64,000 nt of DNA from NCBI GenBank assembly GCA_017549505.1, contig JAFYUS010000054.1, positions 25,037-89,036 on the forward strand, written 5' to 3'. Both the position numbers and the translations under genes were made by a program. The stretch comes from Bacteroidales bacterium (lineage in GTDB: Bacteria; Bacteroidota; Bacteroidia; Bacteroidales; UBA932). Shown here in pieces: positions 33,589 through 41,073 of this stretch (its first letter is position 1; the number at the start of each line of letters is the position of its first letter). The notes under the pieces are model-generated. The model made no database searches, was not told the DNA's origin, and saw only the letters and a list, made by a program, of their open reading frames with translations.

Positions 33589-35574
33589 TTACCAGAGAGC
33601 TACGTAAAGTACAACGATGATGATACCGATTGCAAGAGCACCCCATGCATATTCCTTGCTTGTCTCGAAGAGCTTGAGGTCAAGGCTATGACCCTTAGGG
33701 TCGATCTTCTTGTCGTTTGCGTCTGACCAGAGCCATACTGCGTTGCAGCCTACGATTGCTCCGAAGAAGAAGAATGCCTGGAATCCGATATCATTGAGGT
33801 AAGCGATGAAGCTTGTCTCAGGAGTTGCTGTTGCAGGGAGACATGCGCCCCAGATAGTGACGACAGCTGCAATGAAGATGAAGAATACACCTGCACCACC
33901 GAGGATCTTCGCCCACTTGATCATGGTCTTTCTGTCCTTCTCCTCAGGAAGTTCGCAAGAGATGAACTTCTTGTCAATGAGGGAGATGATGATGAACATT
34001 GTAACGAGGATCATGAAGACGTAACCTGCGCGGAGCTGGAAGGCAACTTCAGGCATGGTGAGCTTGAAGAGGACTCCGAGAGGAATTGTAGCGATAGCGC
34101 TCCATACGGCAGCCTTGTTGGAAGCACGCTTCCACAGAAGACCGAGACCGAATACGACCACGATACCAGGATAGATGAATCCTGAATACTCCTGGATATA
34201 CTGGAACGCCTGGTCGAGACCGCCAAGGAGAGGCTTTACAGCGACTGCAGCAATCACGAGAGCTACAAGAGAAGTAAGACGACCTGTGTTTACGAGATTC
34301 TTGTCAGAAGCCTTAGGATTGATGTACTTCTTGTAGATATCCATTGTGAAGAGGGTCGAAGTCGAGTTGAACATCGACGCAAGCGATGAAATGATCGCTG
34401 CAGCAAGAGCTGCGAACGAGAGACCCTTCACTACAGGAGGTGCGAAGTTACGGATGAGCCATGGGTAAGCATCGTCAGCTACGTTGATTGAACCCTGGAG
34501 CATTGTGAACTGGTCAGCGTGTTTGGTCATGTAGAATGCACATACGCCCGGAAGCACAACGATGAAAGGAATGAGGAGCTTGAGGAGACCTGCGAAGATG
34601 AGACCCTTCTGAGCTTCATTGATGCTCTTCGCTGCAAGACCCTTCTGGATGATGTACTGGTTGAAGCCCCAGTAACCGAGGTTTGTGAGCCAGAGGGCAC
34701 CTACGAGAGCCACGAGACCTGGTACGTTAGCGAATGCCTCAGGATTGTGCGACTTCTGGATTACAAGATGGAAGTGGGTGTCGTTTGCATACTCACCTGT
34801 TGTCAAAGTGGTGTAAACGTTTCTGAGACCCTCCATTGCAGCACCGTCACCGGCTGCCTTGAGGGCGAAGAATGCAGTGATGAGACCACCACCGACGAGG
34901 AATACCACCTGCATCACGTCTGTCCATGCCACTGAAGCAAGACCGCCGTAGATAGAGTAGATACCTGCAATGAGGAAGAGGAATACCACGATTACCATTC
35001 TCATAGAGATCATTGTCTCTCCGAATGTGATGAACACTCCCTGGAGTCCGAGGATCTGCTCGATGGCAAGAGCACCGAGCCATGCCACTGAAGTAAGGTT
35101 TACGAACACATAAAGGAAGAGCCAGAGGATAGAGAATGCAAGACCCACTCCGTCGCTGTACCTCTCGCGGAGGAACTGAGGGATAGTGAAGATCTTTCTC
35201 TTGAGCATGACCGGAAGCAGGAACTTACCGATCACCACCAGCGTGATGGCAGCCATGATCTCATATGCCGCAGTAGCGATACCGTCACGGAAACCTGTTC
35301 CGGACATACCGATGAACTGCTCCGCAGAGATGTTTGCGGCAATGAGGGAAGCTCCGACAGCCCACCATGTCAATGTGTTACCTGCGAGGAAGTAGTCGTT
35401 TGCACTCTTTTCCTCACCTTTCTTTGTGCGGCCAAGGAAGAGACCCAGACCTACGAGAACTACAAGATAGATGACCAGGATAACGAGGTCAATGGTCTTG
35501 AATCCCGATGCACCGATGGCGGCACCGAGGTCGATCGACCTCATGGTTTCGCCGAATTGCTGTACAAAATTCAT
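33589..35574 (-). CDS. Sodium/sugar symporter (SSS family), first gene of arabinose operon
   Basis: 661 residues with about 14-15 membrane segments. The family signature is clear: [51 protein letters not shown], and the SGLT-like [13 protein letters not shown]. It probably carries L-arabinose with Na+ through the inner membrane, judging from its position at the head of the araDAB genes; galactose or glucose are alternatives known in the family. The initial ATG is 54 bases downstream of a -7 box. An internal ATG at codon 11 is a possible alternative start. Confidence 0.93.
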   Translation of the reverse strand: MNFVQQFGETMRSIDLGAAIGASGFKTIDLVILVIYLVVLVGLGLFLGRTKKGEEKSANDYFLAGNTLTWWAVGASLIAANISAEQFIGMSGTGFRDGIATAAYEIMAAITLVVIGKFLLPVMLKRKIFTIPQFLRERYSDGVGLAFSILWLFLYVFVNLTSVAWLGALAIEQILGLQGVFITFGETMISMRMVIVVFLFLIAGIYSIYGGLASVAWTDVMQVVFLVGGGLITAFFALKAAGDGAAMEGLRNVYTTLTTGEYANDTHFHLVIQKSHNPEAFANVPGLVALVGALWLTNLGYWGFNQYIIQKGLAAKSINEAQKGLIFAGLLKLLIPFIVVLPGVCAFYMTKHADQFTMLQGSINVADDAYPWLIRNFAPPVVKGLSFAALAAAIISSLASMFNSTSTLFTMDIYKKYINPKASDKNLVNTGRLTSLVALVIAAVAVKPLLGGLDQAFQYIQEYSGFIYPGIVVVFGLGLLWKRASNKAAVWSAIATIPLGVLFKLTMPEVAFQLRAGYVFMILVTMFIIISLIDKKFISCELPEEKDRKTMIKWAKILGGAGVFFIFIAAVVTIWGACLPATATPETSFIAYLNDIGFQAFFFFGAIVGCNAVWLWSDANDKKIDPKGHSLDLKLFETSKEYAWGALAIGIIIVVLYVALW

Positions 35575-35603
35575 GATTTTAGGTTATTAGTTATTTAGAT
35601 TAA

Positions 35604-35629
35604 TGCGTGCTTATCCTATTAAGCAAGCA
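35604..35629. promoter_or_regulatory. Inverted repeat just downstream of the arabinose operon -7 box
   Basis: TGCGTGCTTA and TAAGCAAGCA are complementary except for one position and surround a 6-base centre. The repeat overlaps the expected transcription start of the symporter-araDAB operon, where a repressor site would act. It also resembles a worn family C stem (ATGCGTGCT). Confidence 0.4.
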
Positions 35630-35635
35630 AATATA
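35628..35635 (-). promoter_or_regulatory. Probable -7 box of the arabinose operon
   Basis: Minus strand TATATTTG matches TAnnTTTG, 54 bases before the symporter ATG. No convincing -33 box is seen about 20 bases upstream. Confidence 0.5.
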
Positions 35636-35642
35636 AACAAAA

Positions 35643-35676
35643 AAACAGAGACTTCATATAAATAAAGTCTCTGTTT
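35643..35676 (-). terminator. Terminator of the tryptophanase gene
   Basis: AAACAGAGACTT and AAGTCTCTGTTT form a perfect 12-bp stem with a 10-base loop. On the minus strand it follows the tnaA stop by 19 bases and is succeeded by a T-run (GTTTTTTTG). Confidence 0.9.
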
Positions 35677-35695
35677 CAATCAATATCTATCTATG

Positions 35696-37069
35696 TTAGA
35701 GTCTCTCGAGCTTTACTGTGAAGTGGCGCATGAGTTCAGTCTCCCATACGATCTTCACACCGCGTGTGATCTCGTGACGACGGTCGTAAACGTTCTTGAG
35801 GGCTGCTGCAATCACGTCCATGTGGTTGTTTGTGTAGACACGACGTGCGATGCACAGACGGAGAAGGTCGAGACCTCCGAAACGGTTCTCACGTGTAACA
35901 GGATCACGGTCAGCGAGGATGTATCCGATCTCGCATCCACGTACACCAGCCTCGATATAGAGCTCGATGGCAAGAGTCTGTGCAGGAAACTCCTCCTTAG
36001 GGATCTGGTCGAGAACGCGGTCAGCATCCACGAAGATCGCGTGACCACCTACAGGACGCTGGTAAGGGATACCATACTCGTCAAGCTTTGCAGCAAGATA
36101 CTGTACCTGACGGATACGTGTCTCGATTGTCTCGAGCTCTGTGTTCTCATCAAGACCTACAGCAAGAGCTGCCATATCACGACCGTTCATACCACCGTAT
36201 GTAAGGAAGCCCTCGAATGGGATACAGAATCTCTTTGCACCCTCGTACCAGTCCTCGTGACGTGTAGCGATGAAACCACCCATGTTCACGAGACCGTCCT
36301 TCTTTGATGACATTGTCATACCGTCTGCATATGAGAACATCTCCTTGCAGATCTCCTTGATGGTCTTGTCAGCATATCCTTCCTCACGCTCATAGATGAA
36401 GAAAGCGTTCTCTACGAAACGTGCAGAGTCGAAGATCACTCTCTTGCCGTATTTGTCAGCGATCGCACGTACCTCGCGAAGGTTCTGCATTGATACAGGC
36501 TGTCCTCCGGCTGTGTTGTTGGTGATTGTAACGATGATGAAAGGAACTTTCTCAGCGTTCTCTGCAAGAACCTTCTCAAGCTTCTTAGGATCTACGTTAC
36601 CCTTGAAAGGAACCTCAAGCTGAGTATCCTTTGCCTCGTCTACAGTGCAGTCAACAGCGAATGCCTTGCGGCTCTCGATATGGCCCTTTGTAGTATCGAA
36701 ATGTGAGTTACCGGGAACGATGGCACCAGCAGTCACAAGGTGGCTGAAGAGAACGTTCTCGGCAGCACGTCCCTGATGGGTAGGAATGACATATTCGAAT
36801 CCTGTAAGTCTTGTGATGGTATCCTTGAGCTGGAAGAACGAAGAAGAACCTGCATAGCTCTCGTCACCCATCATCATGGCAGCCCACTGGCGGTCGCTCA
36901 TCGCACCTGTACCGGAGTCAGTAAGACAGTCGATATAGACCTGGTCAGACTTGAGCTGGAAAAGGTTGTAGTCAGCTTCCTTGATCCACTGTTCGCGCTC
37001 CTCGCGTGTGCTCATGCGAAGAGGCTCCACCATCTTGATCTTGTAAGATTCTGCAAAAGGTAATTTCAT
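35696..37069 (-). CDS. tnaA: Tryptophanase (tyrosine phenol-lyase family)
   Basis: 457 residues, a PLP-dependent beta-lyase. TDSGTGAMSDRQWAAMMMGD, THQGRAAENVLF and ITNNTAGGQPVSM are family motifs, and SSKKDGLVNMGGF contains the PLP lysine. DSARFVENAFF and TTKGHIESR resemble tryptophanases, including the Bacteroides indole-producing enzyme, more than Citrobacter tyrosine phenol-lyase (DATRCVENAYF). It would split tryptophan into indole, pyruvate and ammonia. It follows a lipoprotein gene by 13 bases and probably uses that gene's promoter, so it lacks the leader-peptide control region known in enterobacteria. Confidence 0.88.
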   Translation of the reverse strand: MKLPFAESYKIKMVEPLRMSTREEREQWIKEADYNLFQLKSDQVYIDCLTDSGTGAMSDRQWAAMMMGDESYAGSSSFFQLKDTITRLTGFEYVIPTHQGRAAENVLFSHLVTAGAIVPGNSHFDTTKGHIESRKAFAVDCTVDEAKDTQLEVPFKGNVDPKKLEKVLAENAEKVPFIIVTITNNTAGGQPVSMQNLREVRAIADKYGKRVIFDSARFVENAFFIYEREEGYADKTIKEICKEMFSYADGMTMSSKKDGLVNMGGFIATRHEDWYEGAKRFCIPFEGFLTYGGMNGRDMAALAVGLDENTELETIETRIRQVQYLAAKLDEYGIPYQRPVGGHAIFVDADRVLDQIPKEEFPAQTLAIELYIEAGVRGCEIGYILADRDPVTRENRFGGLDLLRLCIARRVYTNNHMDVIAAALKNVYDRRHEITRGVKIVWETELMRHFTVKLERL

Positions 37070-37082
37070 GATTATCAGTTTT

Positions 37083-37793
37083 TTAGTATGTAAATTTATA
37101 ATGTTCAGTCAATGAATTCTCGGAAGCGGTAGAAACGACTATCATGTCGGTAACTCTTCCGTCCTTGTCGAAATTGTATGTGAAATAATAAGAGGTATCT
37201 CCTACTTCTACACTCTTTATAAGATTCTTGCTGTACATGCCCTGAATCTTCATGGTATTGAACATGGTGAACATGTTCGAAATCTGAGGCACATTGTTCA
37301 GGTCTATGCTGTAATGGTTCTCATACTGCGTATAAGTATACTTAAGGGTATTGCCTTCAAAGTCGTGAAGGACTGTGAAGTTACCGTTCTGTACCTGAGT
37401 GGCAAGAGAATAGCTTGTATCTCCGGAGTTGACGTCGAAACGGCTGAGATAACCGTCAGATCCGTAAGAGCACATCACGATGCCTGATCCGGAAACGATC
37501 TTCTCAGGAATACCTGCCTTGTTGATATTGATGATGCAGGCTCCCCTGTTACCTAGAATGGTAATGGACTCAGGAGAGTAGTAGAATGTCCTTGAATGGT
37601 CATAAATGGTCGAAAAATTGACGATATCTGTAAGCTGACCCTTTGAATCATACTCATATCCTATTCCATATTCCAATTTTCCTCCCTGGTAGCACTCCAC
37701 CTTCTTCACTACCTTGGAAACCACAGGGGCTTCCTTTCCGCATCCGGCGAAGAGAAACACAAGACAAGCAAGTGCCGATAATTTCTTTAACAT
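37083..37793 (-). CDS. Lipoprotein, DUF4595-like, upstream of tnaA
   Basis: 236 residues with lipobox LFAGC (Cys18). The mature part consists of repeated antiparallel strands with tyrosine-rich 'YxYDxxGRL' style motifs (GIGYEYDSKGQLTDIVNF, FTYNFDKDGRVTDMIV), like the DUF4595 family of Bacteroidetes lipoproteins. The function is unknown. It is the first gene of a likely two-gene unit with tnaA, with a full promoter at 37820-37849. Confidence 0.75.
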   Translation of the reverse strand: MLKKLSALACLVFLFAGCGKEAPVVSKVVKKVECYQGGKLEYGIGYEYDSKGQLTDIVNFSTIYDHSRTFYYSPESITILGNRGACIININKAGIPEKIVSGSGIVMCSYGSDGYLSRFDVNSGDTSYSLATQVQNGNFTVLHDFEGNTLKYTYTQYENHYSIDLNNVPQISNMFTMFNTMKIQGMYSKNLIKSVEVGDTSYYFTYNFDKDGRVTDMIVVSTASENSLTEHYKFTY

Positions 37794-37819
37794 ATTAAGA
37801 TTATTTTTGTTTTAACTTA

Positions 37820-37849
37820 CAAATGTACAAAGAATTTACGTTTGGACAA
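37820..37849 (-). promoter_or_regulatory. Promoter of the lipoprotein-tnaA unit
   Basis: Minus strand TTG at 37849-37847, a 19-base spacer, and TACATTTG at 37827-37820, 27 bases before the lipoprotein ATG. The upstream edge reaches to within 8 bases of the GH97 stop. Confidence 0.65.
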
Positions 37850-37856
37850 TTATTTT

Positions 37857-39863
37857 TTAACGTACATTCTTGGGTACTATTCTGGCCGCATATCCGCCTC
37901 CCGGAGCCATCACGGCAGTGAGTCTCATGTCTGCCGGAAGGTCGATGCACTCCTTGGCATAGTCAGTGGCAGACCTGTGTGCATTGACACCGTCGCGATA
38001 TATCTCGACGCTGTATTCACCTTCAGGAAGGAATCCCAGATCAAGGACAAGAGTCCTTTCGTCCCAATCAGTCAGAGCACCGACATACCATGTGTCACCG
38101 CTTCTTCTTGCCATGGAGATGTAATCGCCGACCTTTCCGTCCAGACCGACGGTCTCGTCCCATACGGTAGGAATTGCAGCAATATATTCAGTACATTCCT
38201 TCTCCTTCATATAGTTGGATGGAGAATCGCAGAGCATATTGAGCGGAGATTCGAAGATCACATACTCGGCAAGCTGCCTGCAGCGTGTTCCCTGGCTCAT
38301 CGGCTCTGAATTCGAAGGATGGTATGAAGATCTGGTAGCATTTCTCATGGCTCCCTGAGTATAATCCATCGGACCTGCCATCATTCTGATGTATGGAACA
38401 GTCACATCATATGTAACCTGATCCACGGAAGCAGGACTCCATTTCATGTTCTCAAGTCCGTGTACTCCCTCATAGTTGATGACATTAGGATAGGTCCTGT
38501 GGAGACCTACAGGCTTGTAGGTTCCGTGGAAGTCCACCAGCATGTGGTACTTTGCGGCAGTTTCGGCGGCTCTTGTATGGAAATCCACGACATCCTGGTC
38601 CGCACGGTCCATGAAATCGATCTTGAATCCCTTGAATCCCATCTCCGAATAATGCCTGCACACCTCTTCCATATCCCTTTCGAATGCGATATATCCAGCC
38701 CAAAGAATAAGGCCTACTCCCTTTGAATCGGCATAAGTGACAAGTTCCTGGAGGTCGATTTCCGGCACTACCTTGAAAAGGTCTGCCTCTCCGTTTACCG
38801 ACCATCCCTCATCGAGGATGACATACTCGACACCGTACTCTGCCGCAAAATCTATATAATATTTATATGTAGCATTGTTCACTCCTGACTTGAAGTCCAC
38901 TCCACGGATGTTCCAGTCATTCCACCAGTCCCAGGCAACCTTGCCAGGCTTAACCCAGCTCCAGTCTGTCGACATGTCAGCAGGAGCCGCAAGACGATAG
39001 ACCATATCATTATCGGCCATCTGGACATCATTCTCGGACACCGCTACCACTCTCCAAGGAAAAGCCTGCTCTCCTTTGCACTTTGCGATATGATTCTCCC
39101 TGCTCTCGACAATCATCTGGAGGTTGTTATGTCCTCCCTGCTTGAGATCCTTAGGGAATGCCGGAATCCTGGCGGTCAGTTCCTTTCCGCCTTCGTAATT
39201 ATAGAGATAGAAGCATGGATAGTCCCTGTTGTCCGCTTCTGTAACTACGATCTTCTTTCCTGACGGGCCGTCTACCATGAGCGGAAGCATGGCGATCCTG
39301 TCCTTGTTCCACTCTGAAAGAGGCTCATAAGTATACTGCGCCTCGTTAGATGTAAAGTACTGTCCTTCAAGAGACCATGTGTTGTGGACCACATATGCTG
39401 CCCACATGTTCCAGTCCTGCGCGAAATTGAACCTGACGGTTTCGCTTTCCACATTATAAGGTGTCTTTATATGGGAGACGAACCTGTATGCCATACCATC
39501 ATCATAGGCTCTGAAGATCACGGAGAACTTCTGGAACTTCAAGGTCATCTCGTTAAAGACATCCTTCACTTCCGCCTTCTTATATACGACAGCACTGATT
39601 GTCTCGTTGACACTCCTTCTGGAAACCTTCTTTACAGACTGAGCTCCACCGAATACTGTTCCATCCTCAAGACACATCCCGAGAGGAGACTTGTCCAGAA
39701 GCTTATCCGACTCATGGGAAAGAGAGTAATTGAGTTCCTCTCCAGCTTCCACAGTCACGATAAGTTTTCCATCCGGAGATTTGAGTTCATAATTCCGGGG
39801 TGCAGCTGAAGCCGCTGCCGCTGCAAAAATCATCGCAGCAATAAGAATGGTTATTCGTTTCAT
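37857..39863 (-). CDS. Glycoside hydrolase family 97 (retaining, alpha-galactosidase-like)
   Basis: 668 residues with a signal peptide ending near residue 20 (ASAAPRNY). It has an N-terminal beta-sandwich, a TIM barrel with YVILDEGWSVNGEADLF, and a C-terminal beta domain. KGFKIDFMDRADQD places Asp416 where the nucleophile lies in retaining GH97 enzymes such as Bacteroides Gal97b; Glu465 or Glu471 (INYEGVHGLENMKW) is the likely acid/base. The inverting SusB-type alpha-glucosidases lack this Asp. Alpha-galactosidase is therefore favoured but not proven. It begins 3 bases after the ATPase gene. Confidence 0.9.
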   Translation of the reverse strand: MKRITILIAAMIFAAAAASAAPRNYELKSPDGKLIVTVEAGEELNYSLSHESDKLLDKSPLGMCLEDGTVFGGAQSVKKVSRRSVNETISAVVYKKAEVKDVFNEMTLKFQKFSVIFRAYDDGMAYRFVSHIKTPYNVESETVRFNFAQDWNMWAAYVVHNTWSLEGQYFTSNEAQYTYEPLSEWNKDRIAMLPLMVDGPSGKKIVVTEADNRDYPCFYLYNYEGGKELTARIPAFPKDLKQGGHNNLQMIVESRENHIAKCKGEQAFPWRVVAVSENDVQMADNDMVYRLAAPADMSTDWSWVKPGKVAWDWWNDWNIRGVDFKSGVNNATYKYYIDFAAEYGVEYVILDEGWSVNGEADLFKVVPEIDLQELVTYADSKGVGLILWAGYIAFERDMEEVCRHYSEMGFKGFKIDFMDRADQDVVDFHTRAAETAAKYHMLVDFHGTYKPVGLHRTYPNVINYEGVHGLENMKWSPASVDQVTYDVTVPYIRMMAGPMDYTQGAMRNATRSSYHPSNSEPMSQGTRCRQLAEYVIFESPLNMLCDSPSNYMKEKECTEYIAAIPTVWDETVGLDGKVGDYISMARRSGDTWYVGALTDWDERTLVLDLGFLPEGEYSVEIYRDGVNAHRSATDYAKECIDLPADMRLTAVMAPGGGYAARIVPKNVR

Positions 39864-39866
39864 ATG

Positions 39867-40994
39867 TTATCTGTTATTGAAAAATCTGTTCTTAAGCCAA
39901 TACGAATACACCGGGTCCGTCATGAAGATCCGACCATCTGAATTATAGACAATCCCTCTTTCCAGAAGCGCCGCCTTTGAACGGGACGCTGATGTCGCGG
40001 AGGTTATATGGTGACGATGGAGGACTTCCGAAGTGCTTATTACGGTTTCACCGGCTATGACTGCATGTAGATAGCAAAGCTGCTGGGTCGTAAGACTGTC
40101 AGTGATATTTCTGAACACCATATCCATCTGATCCACAATTGTTTCAAAGGACTGGACCACCACCTCTCGCGAACATACCACGGATGTTCCGAGCCATGAG
40201 AGATGCGCCAGCTGCTGGGTGTAGAACGCATTACCTCCAACCATATCATATATCAGCCCTGCAATCTCGTTGTCAAGATACTTTGCACTGTCTGCAAACT
40301 TTTCACGAAGAGATCCGACCATATCCTTCCTGGACACATGTCCGATATGGATGATATCTCCATATCTGTAGAACATCGGAACCGATTTGAGGAATTTATC
40401 AACAAAGGACACAGGGGCTGCACAGATGCAGTAAACTACGCCTTCGTGACGCTTCCACCTGTTCTTCAGCCTTTCCAACAGGCCATCAGGGTCGGAAAAA
40501 CGACCGATGGCATTGAAATCATCTATACATACCACCAGTTTGAGACCTTTGTCCTTCGCTACGACAAAAGGAAGGTCGATCAGCTCATCCTGATTCCTTC
40601 TGATATCTTCCCAATCGAAATCTACGGTAAAGGAACCTTCGGTATCAAAGGTCACTCTTGGAGATGTACTGCAGAAATACTTCTTTACATTTTCCACAAC
40701 CTCTGACTGATTTCGAGACACTGCCTTCAGGACACCTTGGACCAAAAGTTCATAAAACCTTTCCTCATTACGTACGTTTGAAAGGTCAGTAAAACAAAAG
40801 CGGAGCGCCTTTTCCTTATGCATTGCATCGCCTGCAGCTTTGTGGACAAGGGAAGATTTTCCCCACCCGTCAGGCGCAATTATTGCTGTATTTGTAAGGA
40901 AAATGAAGTCGGAAGAAAGCCTTTTTACCTCGTCATCCCGCCCAACAAAGTGCTTTCCCTCAGCTATCTTACTGTAATCAAATAGTTTAGCCAT
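39867..40994 (-). CDS. AAA-type ATP-binding protein with winged helix
   Basis: 375 residues from the ATG of MAKLFDYSKIAEGKHFVGRD; an in-frame ATG 8 codons upstream lies between the -7 box and this start and is less likely. Walker A is APDGWGKSSL (40-49), the Walker B-like strand is LVVCIDDFN, and sensor and arginine-finger regions follow. The C-terminal 70 residues (TTQQLCYLHAVIAGE, ALLERGIVYNSDGRIFM) look like a winged helix. It belongs to the archaeal-type ATPase/STAND-like group (PF01637-like), common in Bacteroidetes and of unknown function. It has a full promoter and is followed by GH97 after 3 bases. Confidence 0.8.
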   Translation of the reverse strand: MAKLFDYSKIAEGKHFVGRDDEVKRLSSDFIFLTNTAIIAPDGWGKSSLVHKAAGDAMHKEKALRFCFTDLSNVRNEERFYELLVQGVLKAVSRNQSEVVENVKKYFCSTSPRVTFDTEGSFTVDFDWEDIRRNQDELIDLPFVVAKDKGLKLVVCIDDFNAIGRFSDPDGLLERLKNRWKRHEGVVYCICAAPVSFVDKFLKSVPMFYRYGDIIHIGHVSRKDMVGSLREKFADSAKYLDNEIAGLIYDMVGGNAFYTQQLAHLSWLGTSVVCSREVVVQSFETIVDQMDMVFRNITDSLTTQQLCYLHAVIAGETVISTSEVLHRHHITSATSASRSKAALLERGIVYNSDGRIFMTDPVYSYWLKNRFFNNR

Positions 40995-41015
40995 AGTAAA
41001 AGTATTATTTTCCCA

Positions 41016-41047
41016 CAAATGTAATACAATTTATGTATTTACACAAA
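41016..41047 (-). promoter_or_regulatory. Promoter of the ATPase-GH97 operon
   Basis: Minus strand TTTG at 41047-41044, a 20-base spacer, TACATTTG at 41023-41016, and the ATG 22 bases on. It is a complete Bacteroidetes promoter. Confidence 0.7.
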
Positions 41048-41073
41048 TTGTAAATCAAATCTTGCAAAACGTT

